DNA of 55,953 nucleotides, taken from NCBI GenBank assembly GCA_020832545.1, contig JAFIEK010000025.1, forward strand, positions 1-55,953. Reading direction: 5' to 3'. How positions within the stretch are numbered: position 1 is the stretch's first letter; every line of letters starts with the position of its first letter. The position numbers and the translations under genes are program-made. The stretch is from Pararhodobacter sp. (GTDB lineage Bacteria; Pseudomonadota; Alphaproteobacteria; Rhodobacterales; Rhodobacteraceae). Positions 46,189 through 55,953 of this stretch are shown here, one piece after another. The notes beneath the pieces are model-generated. The model saw only the letters and a program-made list of their open reading frames with translations. It made no database searches and was not told the origin of the DNA.

Positions 46189-48156
46189 TTACCGATTCGG
46201 GCGCTTCTTCACCCAAATCTGCGAATCAATAAGGCTTTGCAGGTGGTTTGACATGCCCGCGCGATCCTCGCCAAGGTCCGTGCTGTCGTCCAGACGCGAT
46301 TTACCGGCATTGTGAACCGCGGCCGCAGCCTGACCCAACCGCCATGTCAGCCCCTCATCGGCCAGATGCTCCAGATCGCTCATCGCCTCGGCGATCTCGC
46401 GGTGGGCGGCACGGCGGGCGCTCAGTATGGCGAAATCCTCCGCAATGCAGTTTGCCACGAAACCGGGATCTGCCCCCGGCTTGCGCAGCGGTGCAATTGC
46501 GATGTGGGGGCGCGCCAGCAGTTCGTCAAGGGCATCCCCGGCCCGCGCCGCCATGTCCGCACGGTCAGGCAGCGGACTCTCGCGCGCGGCGTCCAGAAGG
46601 ATCGCCAGCAGCTTGCGATGATCCTCGCGCGTAGGGTCATGGCGAAACAGCTCATCCTCGAATCGGGTGATCTGCTCAGGATGGGTGAACAACGCGGCCA
46701 GTATCATCGCCTCGCGCAGCTCTTCCTCTACCTGTTCCGTGGCGGCGGCGGCCAGAAGCGTGCCACGCGTCGATGGCAGCGGTGCCGAAGGGAAAGACCC
46801 ATGACGCCCCCCCGCCCCCTGCGGGCGGAACGGACCGGGCCGAAAGGGGCCGGGGCGTTGACCGCCACTGGAGCGGGCCAGCAGATCACGCCGGAGGTTG
46901 CGGAATTCATCGGTGTAATGGTTGCGCAGAACGGGATCGGTGATCTTTTGCAAAAGCGCGCGCAGGCGGCGGTCCAGCGCTGCGCGGCGCTCCGGGCTGT
47001 CAAAGACCTGGCCCGCCGTCTCACGCTCCCATAGCAGCTGGGCCATGGGCAAGGCGCGCTCAAGCACGGCGCGCATAGCCGCAGCGCCGCCGGTGCGCAG
47101 CACGTCATCAGGGTCCTGCCCGGCGGGCAGCAACGCAAAGCGCAGCCCCTGCCCCGCCGCCAGCAGCGGCAGCGCCAGATCGGCCAGCCGCTGCCCTGCT
47201 CGCAGCCCGGCGGCATCGCCGTCCAGCGCGATCACTGGCTCTTCATGCAGCCGCCACAAAAGGCGCAACTGCTCTTCGGTGATTGCTGTTCCAAGAGGGG
47301 CAACAGCCCCTTCAAACCCCGCACCAACCAGCGCGATCACATCCATATAGCCCTCGGCCACGATCAGCGGTGCCGCCTTGCCCATCGCCGTGCGCGCCGG
47401 GCCAAGGTTGTAGAGCGTGCGTCCCTTGTCGAAAAGCTCAGTCTCGGGCGAGTTCAGGTATTTGGCGCGCGCGCCCACGGCCATCGCCCGCCCGCCAAAG
47501 GCGATGCACTGGCCGCGCGCATCGCGGATCGGATAGATGATACGCCCGCGAAAGCGGTCATAGGGCGCGCCACCGTCATCAGGGCGCGCGCAAAGCCCGG
47601 CATCGATGATCAGATCGGTCGCCACCCCTGCCCCGGTCAGATGCGTGTAAAGCGCCTGCCGCTGGTCGGGGGCAAAACCGATGCCGAATCGCTCGCGCTG
47701 CGCCTCGGACAGGCCGCGCCGGTCAAGATAGGCGCGGGCATCGGCCGCCGCCCCACCATTGAGCTGCATGCGGAAAAAGCGCGCGGCCTGCTCCATGACG
47801 GCGGCCAGTTCGCTGCGCCGGTCGGCGCGTTTTGCCGCCTGCGGGTCACGCGCGGGCATGGGCATGCCCACTTCACGCGCCAGTGTCTCAACCGCCTCCA
47901 TGAAGCCCATGTTCTCGGTCTCACGCAGAAAGGTCAGCGCATCCCCCTTCGCATGGCAGCCAAAGCAATAGTAGTAACCCTTGCGGTCATCGACATGAAA
48001 CGAGGCCGTGCGCTCCTGATGAAACGGGCATGGTGCCCAAAAATCACCCTTGCCGGTGTTCGACTTGCGCGCATCCCACGTGACCTTGCGCCCCACAACC
48101 TGCGCGATGGAAACGCGCGAGCGCAGTTCATCAAGAAAGCCGTTGGGCAGCGACAT
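46189..48156 (-). CDS. dnaG: DNA primase
   Basis: 655 residues. CHC2 zinc finger with Cys43, His46, Cys64, Cys67 (CPFHQERTASF and YYYCFGCHAKGD); RNA polymerase core with FRGRIIYPIRDARGQCIAFGGRAM; TOPRIM with LIVAEGYMDVIAL and VIALDGDAAGLRAG; a Gly/Pro/Arg/Phe-rich linker (about 437-455, RPGPFRPGPFRP); and a C-terminal DnaB-interacting helical domain. The ATG at 48156 follows an in-frame TTG; the ATG fits the family. Forms dnaG-rpoD with the next gene; no rpsU, as usual in Alphaproteobacteria. Confidence 0.96.
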   Translation of the reverse strand: MSLPNGFLDELRSRVSIAQVVGRKVTWDARKSNTGKGDFWAPCPFHQERTASFHVDDRKGYYYCFGCHAKGDALTFLRETENMGFMEAVETLAREVGMPMPARDPQAAKRADRRSELAAVMEQAARFFRMQLNGGAAADARAYLDRRGLSEAQRERFGIGFAPDQRQALYTHLTGAGVATDLIIDAGLCARPDDGGAPYDRFRGRIIYPIRDARGQCIAFGGRAMAVGARAKYLNSPETELFDKGRTLYNLGPARTAMGKAAPLIVAEGYMDVIALVGAGFEGAVAPLGTAITEEQLRLLWRLHEEPVIALDGDAAGLRAGQRLADLALPLLAAGQGLRFALLPAGQDPDDVLRTGGAAAMRAVLERALPMAQLLWERETAGQVFDSPERRAALDRRLRALLQKITDPVLRNHYTDEFRNLRRDLLARSSGGQRPGPFRPGPFRPQGAGGRHGSFPSAPLPSTRGTLLAAAATEQVEEELREAMILAALFTHPEQITRFEDELFRHDPTREDHRKLLAILLDAARESPLPDRADMAARAGDALDELLARPHIAIAPLRKPGADPGFVANCIAEDFAILSARRAAHREIAEAMSDLEHLADEGLTWRLGQAAAAVHNAGKSRLDDSTDLGEDRAGMSNHLQSLIDSQIWVKKRPNR

Positions 48157-48260
48157 GGGCAAAATCCGGGTTGGCGGTGACGCGGTTGTGAGCCGTTTCT
48201 GGTGGCGGGGCGGTTAGGATGACATAGTTTGTAATGTAGTTCAGTTCAAAGGAGAACGCG

Positions 48261-48746
48261 ATGATCTCTCGGCGGGCATTTGTAGCAGGGCTCGGCCTGG
48301 CACCTTTCGCCACCACCGCCTGGGCCGGACAGCAATTTGAGATCGAATTGACCGAAGCGGAGTGGCGCGAACGGTTGACACCGGCACAGTTTGCCATCCT
48401 TCGCGACCACGCGACGGAGCGCGCTTACACCAACGAACATCTGGGCGAGCGCTCTGCGCTTTTGAACGAGGAACGGGCGGGCACCTATACCTGCGCGGGC
48501 TGTGATCTGCCGATCTATCGTTCCGAAACCAAGTATGACAGCCGCACCGGCTGGCCCAGCTTCTGGGACGCGATCGAGGGCGCGGTCGGCACCAAGGATG
48601 ACTACCGCCTGCTGTTCATCCGCCGGACCGAGGTGCATTGTGCGCGCTGTGGCGGGCATCTGGGCCATATTTTCGAAGATGGTCCCGCCCCCACCGGCCT
48701 GCGTCATTGCATCAACGGGCTAGCGATGAACTTCATACCGGACTGA
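48261..48746 (+). CDS. msrB: Peptide-methionine (R)-S-oxide reductase with Tat signal
   Basis: 161 residues. MISRRAFVAGLGLAPFATTAWAG is a twin-arginine signal (SRRAFVAG). The MsrB domain has zinc cysteines CAGCD and CARCGGH, KYDSRTGWPSFWDA, HLGHIFEDGP, and the catalytic Cys in GLRHCINGLAMNF. It repairs methionine sulfoxide, here probably in the periplasm. GGAG precedes the ATG. Divergent from dnaG. Confidence 0.93.
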   Translation: MISRRAFVAGLGLAPFATTAWAGQQFEIELTEAEWRERLTPAQFAILRDHATERAYTNEHLGERSALLNEERAGTYTCAGCDLPIYRSETKYDSRTGWPSFWDAIEGAVGTKDDYRLLFIRRTEVHCARCGGHLGHIFEDGPAPTGLRHCINGLAMNFIPD

Positions 48747-48760
48747 GTATTTGAGAAAAA

Positions 48761-48794
48761 AGCCCCGGTGCAGGCCTGCTGCACCGGGGCTTTT
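48761..48794. terminator. Bidirectional terminator between msrB and the DUF4167 gene
   Basis: GCCCCGGTGCAG (48762-48773), loop GCCTG, CTGCACCGGGGC (48779-48790), followed by TTTT and preceded by AAAAAA. A perfect 12-bp stem, with a poly-U end on each strand, between converging genes. Confidence 0.92.
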
Positions 48795-48826
48795 GATTGC
48801 GCTTTCGCGCCCGTATTTCCTGTGCC

Positions 48827-49735
48827 TTATTCAGCCACGCGCGCGGGGCCGTCCTGCACATGCGCGGGATCTTCCTGCGGATCGGCCTTGGCTTTGCGTG
48901 GGGCACGCCGGGTGGCCGTCGCAGCACGCGGTTTGCGCGGCTTCGGCGCGGCGGCATCTCCGGTTGCCTCTGGCTCGGCGGGCGCAGCTTGTGCGGCCTG
49001 ATCAGGCGTCGCTTCGTGGTCCTGGGTTGCAGGGCCCTGACCCGCGGGGTCCTGGGCTACGGCTGCCGTGTCATCGGCAGCAGGCCGTCTGCGGCGATTG
49101 CGGGCCTCAGGTGCCGGGTTCCCGGCCTCCTGGCGTGGCTCGGGTTGTTTTTCGCCACGCGATTCCGGGGTTTCCACCAGCATCGTATCGGGTTCGTTCT
49201 GCGAGGTCTGATTTTCGCGCGGATCCGCGTTGTCGCGCGGCTGGCGCTGGGGCCTGCGGTCATCGCGGCGGTTGCCACGGCGGTTCCCGCCACCCTCATT
49301 CTGACGGTCGTTCTGCCGCTCATTCTGCCGGTCGTTCTGGCGCTCGCCAGCCTCGGCGGTATCTGCGCCATCCTGGGTGTTCTCACCCTCATCGCGCTGA
49401 TCGAACCGGCGGTTCTGGTTATTGTTTTGCTGCTGGTTATTGTTTTGCTGATTGGTATTTTGCTGGCGCATCTCGGCCTCTCGGGCCATTTCGCGCTGTG
49501 CCTCGCTGAGCATACGGGTGTAATGCTCCGCGTGCTGCAGGAAATTCTCGGCCGCAACGCGGTCGCCCGACAATTGTGCATCGCGTGCATGCACAAGATA
49601 TTTGTCGATGATCTGTTGCGGTGTACCGCGAACCTTGCCTTCCGGCCCCGAACTGTCGAACACACGGTTGACAACATTGCCCAAGGGTTTGGGGCGGTTC
49701 GACTTTGAACGCGAACGTTTATTCGATGATCTCAT
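48827..49735 (-). CDS. DUF4167 protein, low-complexity
   Basis: 302 residues. The N-terminal 80 are conserved (SSNKRSRSKSNRPKPLGNVVNRVFDSSGPEGKVRGTPQQI, YLVHARDAQLSGDRVAAENFLQHAEHYTRML). The rest is disordered. It has an Asn/Gln-rich run (about 91-108, QQNTNQQNNNQQQ), a repeated RQNDRQNE unit (about 133-148), Arg-rich patches and an Ala/Pro/Lys-rich end. The family is alphaproteobacterial and often lies by prfA/prmC, as here. Function unknown; RNA binding or condensate formation is plausible from composition only. Confidence 0.88.
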   Translation of the reverse strand: MRSSNKRSRSKSNRPKPLGNVVNRVFDSSGPEGKVRGTPQQIIDKYLVHARDAQLSGDRVAAENFLQHAEHYTRMLSEAQREMAREAEMRQQNTNQQNNNQQQNNNQNRRFDQRDEGENTQDGADTAEAGERQNDRQNERQNDRQNEGGGNRRGNRRDDRRPQRQPRDNADPRENQTSQNEPDTMLVETPESRGEKQPEPRQEAGNPAPEARNRRRRPAADDTAAVAQDPAGQGPATQDHEATPDQAAQAAPAEPEATGDAAAPKPRKPRAATATRRAPRKAKADPQEDPAHVQDGPARVAE

Positions 49736-49976
49736 CAGGTCTGGTTCCGGACTTGGTCGGGACTGTGGACCCGCGCGACGCCGGTCTGGCGCGACACCTC
49801 GGGTCTGACGTGGGTAGATTTATGGCGCGGCCACGGTTGCGAAGTCAGTGCGCATCCTGTCCGGGCACGCTTGCGACTAACCATGCTCACAGCCCGCACA
49901 CAACCCTGAATCGCCCCAAACTCGCTGGAAAGTGAATGTTTCTGACTGATCGTTGCGAAAAAAGCATAAGTTTGCG

Positions 49977-50825
49977 TTAACGCTGGCGGCATCGCGCGGT
50001 GACGATCCGGGGCCGACCATCAAAATCAGGCAGGATGGCGATGGCGTCCAGCGCCACCGATTGCAAGATCGCGGCCACGGCCTCGCCCTGCGTCGGCCCG
50101 ATCTCAAGCAGCAGCCGCCCACCGGGCCGCAGCACGCCCCCCACCCCCGCCGCGATTGCCCGGTACGCTGCCAACCCGTCACCGCCCGGGGTGAGCGCTA
50201 TCGAGGGTTCCCACTGGCGGGTTTCCGGCGCGAGATCAGCCATTTCGGCGTCGCTGATATAGGGCGGGTTGGACACGATCAGATCAAAATCACCTGCCAC
50301 ACCGTCAAACCAATCCGAGCACTCGAACCCGGCCCGGTCCGACAGTTGCAACTGCACCGCGTTGGCGCGCGCCACCGCAAGCGCCTTGAGTGACAGATCC
50401 ACACCCAGCCCCGTCGCCCCGGGGCATTCGGCCAGCAGACTGAGCATGATTGCGCCTGATCCAGTGCCCAGATCCAGCACCCGCGTAAAGGGCTCCTGCA
50501 ACGCTGCCGCGACCAGAATCTCGGTCTCAGGGCGCGGGTCCAGCACATCCGGTGTGACCGTAAAGCGGCGTCCCCAGAACAGCCGGGTGCCAATGATCTG
50601 GCTAAGCGGCTGGCGCATTTCACGCGCTGCCAGCGCCGCGTCAAAGCGCGCCTGACCGTCGGGCAAAAGCGGATCCTCCAGATGCAACGTCAGCCGATCC
50701 GGGGCCAGACCCAGCGCGAAGGCCAGCAACAACCGTGCATCGCGAGCAGGCTCTGCCACTCCGGCTGCGCGCAGGCGTGGCACGGCAAGGGCCAATGCGG
50801 CACGACCGGTGGCCCCGGTGTTCAT
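49977..50825 (-). CDS. prmC: Release factor glutamine methyltransferase
   Basis: Methylates the Gln of the GGQ motif of RF1 and RF2. 282 residues: the N-terminal helical domain, then [28 protein letters not shown] (SAM motif I), [17 protein letters not shown] with catalytic NPPY, and [19 protein letters not shown]. The start overlaps the prfA stop by four bases. Confidence 0.95.
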   Translation of the reverse strand: MNTGATGRAALALAVPRLRAAGVAEPARDARLLLAFALGLAPDRLTLHLEDPLLPDGQARFDAALAAREMRQPLSQIIGTRLFWGRRFTVTPDVLDPRPETEILVAAALQEPFTRVLDLGTGSGAIMLSLLAECPGATGLGVDLSLKALAVARANAVQLQLSDRAGFECSDWFDGVAGDFDLIVSNPPYISDAEMADLAPETRQWEPSIALTPGGDGLAAYRAIAAGVGGVLRPGGRLLLEIGPTQGEAVAAILQSVALDAIAILPDFDGRPRIVTARCRQR

Positions 50826-51877
50826 GCTTCCAGCTCGGCCAGCTTGACGGCCTGATCATGTGCGCTCAGGGCCTCGATCACCGGTTCCAGATCGCCTGCC
50901 ATGATCTGTGGCAACGCGTAGAGCGTCAGATTGATGCGGTGATCGGTCATCCGGCCCTGGGGAAAATTGTAGGTGCGAATACGCTCAGAACGGTCGCCGG
51001 TTCCCACCTGCGCCCGACGATCGGCGGCGCGGGCCTGATCCAGCTTCTGGCGCTCCAGATCAAACAGCCGGGCGCGCAACACCTCCAGCGCCAGCCGCCG
51101 GTTCTGGTGCTGCGACTTCTCGGACGAGGTCACGACAATACCGCTGGGCAAATGGGTGATCCGCACTGCCGAATCGGTGGTGTTGACATGCTGCCCCCCC
51201 GCCCCCGAGGCGCGCATGGTGTCGATGCGCAGATCGGCCTCGTTCAGCGCGAAATCGACTTCCCCTGCCTCAGGCAGGACAGCCACAGTGGCTGCCGATG
51301 TGTGAATGCGGCCTCCCGATTCGGTGACCGGTACGCGCTGCACGCGGTGCACACCGGATTCGAACTTGAGCCGCGCAAAAACTCCATCGCCGCCCACCCG
51401 CATCACCGCCTCGCGCACGCCGCCCAGTTCAGTTTCGCTGAGGCTGATCAGATCGCAGGACCAGCCCTGCGCCTCGGCGTAGCGCTGATACATCCGCAAC
51501 AGATCTGCGGCAAACAGCGCGGCCTCCTCACCCCCGGTGCCCGGACGGATTTCAAGGATCGCGGACCGGCTATCGGCCAGATCACGCGGCAAAAGCGCCA
51601 GCCGCAACTGATGCTCCAGAACGGGGATGACAGTGTCCAGCCGCGCCATTTCCTCGTCAGCGAGGGCACGCATCTCAGGATCGGTGCGCAGGGCTTCGGC
51701 CTCGGCGCGCTGCGCCAGCGATGTCCGCAAGTCGGCGATCGCCGCCACCACGGGTTTCAACTGATCGTATTCGCGCGCAATCGCGGCCAACTGCCCGGGA
51801 TCGGCCCCTTCGGTCAGCAGCGCTTCGAGATATCCGAAGCGGCGAGTGATCTGTTCAAGCGTCTCGGTGGCGACCAT
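50822..51877 (-). CDS. prfA: Peptide chain release factor 1
   Basis: 351 residues. [17 protein letters not shown] at about 105-121, [32 protein letters not shown] containing the codon-reading region, and [26 protein letters not shown] with the catalytic GGQ. The ATG at 51877 is chosen by family length; 21 upstream in-frame codons look non-coding. Coupled to prmC, its modifying enzyme. Confidence 0.96.
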   Translation of the reverse strand: MVATETLEQITRRFGYLEALLTEGADPGQLAAIAREYDQLKPVVAAIADLRTSLAQRAEAEALRTDPEMRALADEEMARLDTVIPVLEHQLRLALLPRDLADSRSAILEIRPGTGGEEAALFAADLLRMYQRYAEAQGWSCDLISLSETELGGVREAVMRVGGDGVFARLKFESGVHRVQRVPVTESGGRIHTSAATVAVLPEAGEVDFALNEADLRIDTMRASGAGGQHVNTTDSAVRITHLPSGIVVTSSEKSQHQNRRLALEVLRARLFDLERQKLDQARAADRRAQVGTGDRSERIRTYNFPQGRMTDHRINLTLYALPQIMAGDLEPVIEALSAHDQAVKLAELEA

Positions 51878-52258
51878 GTGCCGGATGTGACGCGCGGGCG
51901 CGTGCACGTCAAGAGGGCCCGGCACCGCGGGCAGGTGCACATATGCGATGCGGCCGCTCTGCGCGGCCGGAGTGACCCTGCGGACTGCTGTGCAGCCGCC
52001 GCTTTGCCTTGCCGCTCCGCGGCGCAGGGGGGGGGGGGCCCCCGCCCCCCCGGGCGGGGGGCGCCCCCCCGGGGGGTTTTTGGTTTTGAAAGGCGGCTAC
52101 TGCGCCCATTCATCTTGCCGGAAATACGCAGGAAAATCTGACTTCTGACGCGTGGAGCATCTGGCTCTTGCCGCGCGCCGCAGGCGTGCGGCCCGGCCCA
52201 ACAGGAGGCGCTGCATCTTTGATGCTGCGCCCGACTGGCGGGAGCCCTGCGAAGCCCC
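51878..52258. other. Intergenic stretch with corrupted G/C homopolymers
   Basis: Positions 52027-52076 are runs of 12 G, then CCCCC, CCCCCCC, GGGGGG, CCCCCCC and GGGGGG, next to GGTTTTTGGTTTTGAAAG. The layout (G stem, C stem, then a T-rich end) resembles the GC-rich palindromic repeat seen elsewhere here, with homopolymer lengths and the GATATT end altered. I take it as a repeat copy damaged by sequencing or assembly errors. No gene seen. Confidence 0.5.
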
Positions 52259-52921
52259 TCAGTTACTCGAAAGATGGATGGGTTCGCGGTAGAAAGAATG
52301 CGTACCGATCTGCGCGGTCCGGGCGAAGCGGCGCGACCAGACCGGGCGTACGGTATTGGCGTGGAAATGGGTGGCCCCGTCTGTCAGCTCGCGTGGCGCA
52401 CCACTGAGCAGGACCTGCGCGATCCGCCCCGCAAGGCGGCGGGCACCGGGTTCCGACATGGCCCGCGAACGGCCATTGCAGGCATAGCTGAACTGGCAGG
52501 CGTTGCTCAGATGGGCATTCTGGTGCACCACTTCGCAGACCGTGCCGGGATAGTTCGACAGATCGACACGATTGAGGATGACCTCCGCCACGGCGAACTG
52601 GCCGGTGATGGTTTCGCCCCTGGCCTCGTGATAAATCGCCTCTTGCAGGCACTGATACTGGCGGTCTTCAGCGAGTGTGACGCTTTGATCCATCAGCCAG
52701 CTGCGGTCATAGCGGCGCGCGGCGAGAGCTTCCTGTGCTTCGGTCGCACGGCTGACGAGTGCCGGGGGAACCTGACGGATTGCGTCACGTTCAGCGTTCA
52801 GCGCGGCCATCAGCCCCTGTTGCCCCCGCACTTCGGCCTGGGCGGTTTGGGTCGTCGCCATGACCATCAGGCAAAATGCAGAAAACGCCCCGAAGGGCTT
52901 GATCCGGTTCCAACGTCCCAT
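52259..52921 (-). CDS. SleB-type cell wall hydrolase
   Basis: 220-residue exported peptidoglycan hydrolase (Hydrolase_2). N-terminal signal (FGAFSAFCLMVMATTQTAQAEV). The domain starts at about residue 90, QCLQEAIYHEARGETITGQFAVAEVILNRV (Glu in YHEARGE), then ACQFSYACNGRS and GATHFHANTVRPVWS. The start at 52921 has AGAGG eight bases upstream; a start at 52930 would leave no spacing. Adjacent to the PEP-binding protein gene. Confidence 0.9.
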   Translation of the reverse strand: MGRWNRIKPFGAFSAFCLMVMATTQTAQAEVRGQQGLMAALNAERDAIRQVPPALVSRATEAQEALAARRYDRSWLMDQSVTLAEDRQYQCLQEAIYHEARGETITGQFAVAEVILNRVDLSNYPGTVCEVVHQNAHLSNACQFSYACNGRSRAMSEPGARRLAGRIAQVLLSGAPRELTDGATHFHANTVRPVWSRRFARTAQIGTHSFYREPIHLSSN

Positions 52922-53258
52922 ACCGTCCATCCTCTGTATCAGCCAAAGGCAGCTCTATGCTTACCAGCGGCGGTCGGTTTGGCCGCAGGGGTCGCGGCCG
53001 CAGTCTCTCAGCATGCGAGGGATCACCCGGTTTGACCGGGCAGCCCCGGTGCCGGGCATCCGATCCCCCGGGGATCGCGTTGCCAGCACCGATGGGGGCA
53101 TACGCCAAAAACCCGGTTGCGTCCAGTTTACCCCGCCGGGCCTGCCCCCGCCCATGCGCACTCGCGCGCCCGCCCCGGCCCTGCGACGGAGCGCGACGGC
53201 ATCAGCCCTGCGTCAATGCGCGCGTTAACCTATTGGAAAGGAACGGACTAACCGCAGA
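52922..53258. other. Intergenic stretch, no gene seen
   Basis: About 340 GC-rich bases between the PEP-binding protein and the hydrolase gene. It includes an inverted repeat CCGATCCCCCGGGGATCG near 53060-53077. Open frames here lack any family likeness. The promoter for the hydrolase gene is probably in this stretch. Confidence 0.45.
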
Positions 53259-55832
<2,574 letters not shown>

Positions 55833-55899
55833 GTCGCGCACTCCCGGGCTGGCGCGCAGGATAGGCTTTATGCCGTACCGTGCAAGTGCAGAAATGGCG

Positions 55900-55941
<42 letters not shown>

Positions 55942-55953
55942 CGGGGCCGCGCG

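Noticed and set aside
49300-49460. Possible CRISPR or tandem repeat
   Set aside because: The repeated units code for in-frame RQNDRQNE and N/Q runs of the DUF4167 protein; no spacer structure and no cas genes.
48797-49708. 303-codon hydrophobic plus-strand frame
   Set aside because: Its apparent membrane helices are antisense readings of the Asn/Gln/Arg-rich DUF4167 gene.

Overview
This looks like a chromosomal segment of an alphaproteobacterium of the Rhodobacteraceae (Rhodobacter/Roseobacter type). The evidence is high GC, an irr-fabA-fabB-fabI cluster, a lnt-metK-trmB cluster with a SAM/SAH-type riboswitch in front of metK, DUF6456/DUF6477 and DUF4167 proteins, a dnaG-rpoD pair, and a pyrH-frr-uppS-cdsA-dxr-rseP operon. 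Its draft-assembly character shows in a run of 41 G near the right end and a corrupted G/C homopolymer block near 52.03-52.08 kb.

Layout. 1-1852: a truncated kdsD and a Ca2+/Na+ antiporter in the gene order typical of Gammaproteobacteria. The bamA expected after rseP is missing, so the join between about 1.85 and 2.32 kb is either a rearrangement or an assembly chimera. 2.0-7.9 kb: the rseP-dxr-cdsA-uppS-frr-pyrH operon on the minus strand (envelope biogenesis, isoprenoids, ribosome recycling). 8.0-11.4 kb: miaA, an AraC-type regulator, a lytic transglycosylase, ssb and tRNA-Gly(CCC). 11.4-20.4 kb: an accessory stretch. It holds a 5'-truncated universal stress protein gene, a two-gene DUF1538 membrane pair with a PII-like protein, a Na+/H+ antiporter with a C-terminal cyclic-nucleotide-binding domain, and then a decayed phage or island remnant. 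The remnant contains a terminase-small-subunit-like pseudogene, an HWE histidine kinase, an MT-A70 methyltransferase relic, an excisionase-like HTH gene and a broken tyrosine integrase.

20.4-30.5 kb: trmB, metK, lnt, a CBS/CorC protein, ybeY, phoH, two small exported proteins sharing an unnamed domain, miaB and rlmJ. 30.5-33.7 kb: irr diverging from fabA-fabB-fabI. 33.8-42.97 kb: DUF6456/DUF6477 divergent pair, an ASKHA corrinoid-activation-type protein, glmU-glmS, an AlkD-like protein and a DhnA-type class I aldolase. 43.0-55.9 kb: mpg, yjbQ, rpoD, dnaG, a Tat-exported msrB, DUF4167, prmC, prfA, a SleB-type cell-wall hydrolase and a PPDK-like PEP-binding protein.

Most of the window is housekeeping. 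Envelope and peptidoglycan precursor supply (rseP, uppS, cdsA, glmU/glmS, fab genes, lnt) and tRNA/rRNA/translation maturation (miaA, miaB, trmB, rlmJ, ybeY, prfA/prmC) dominate. The stretches least explained by known biology are the DUF1538/PII/cNMP-antiporter cassette, the tandem exported proteins sharing a DPxGCxHW-type domain, and a dispersed GC-rich palindromic intergenic repeat.
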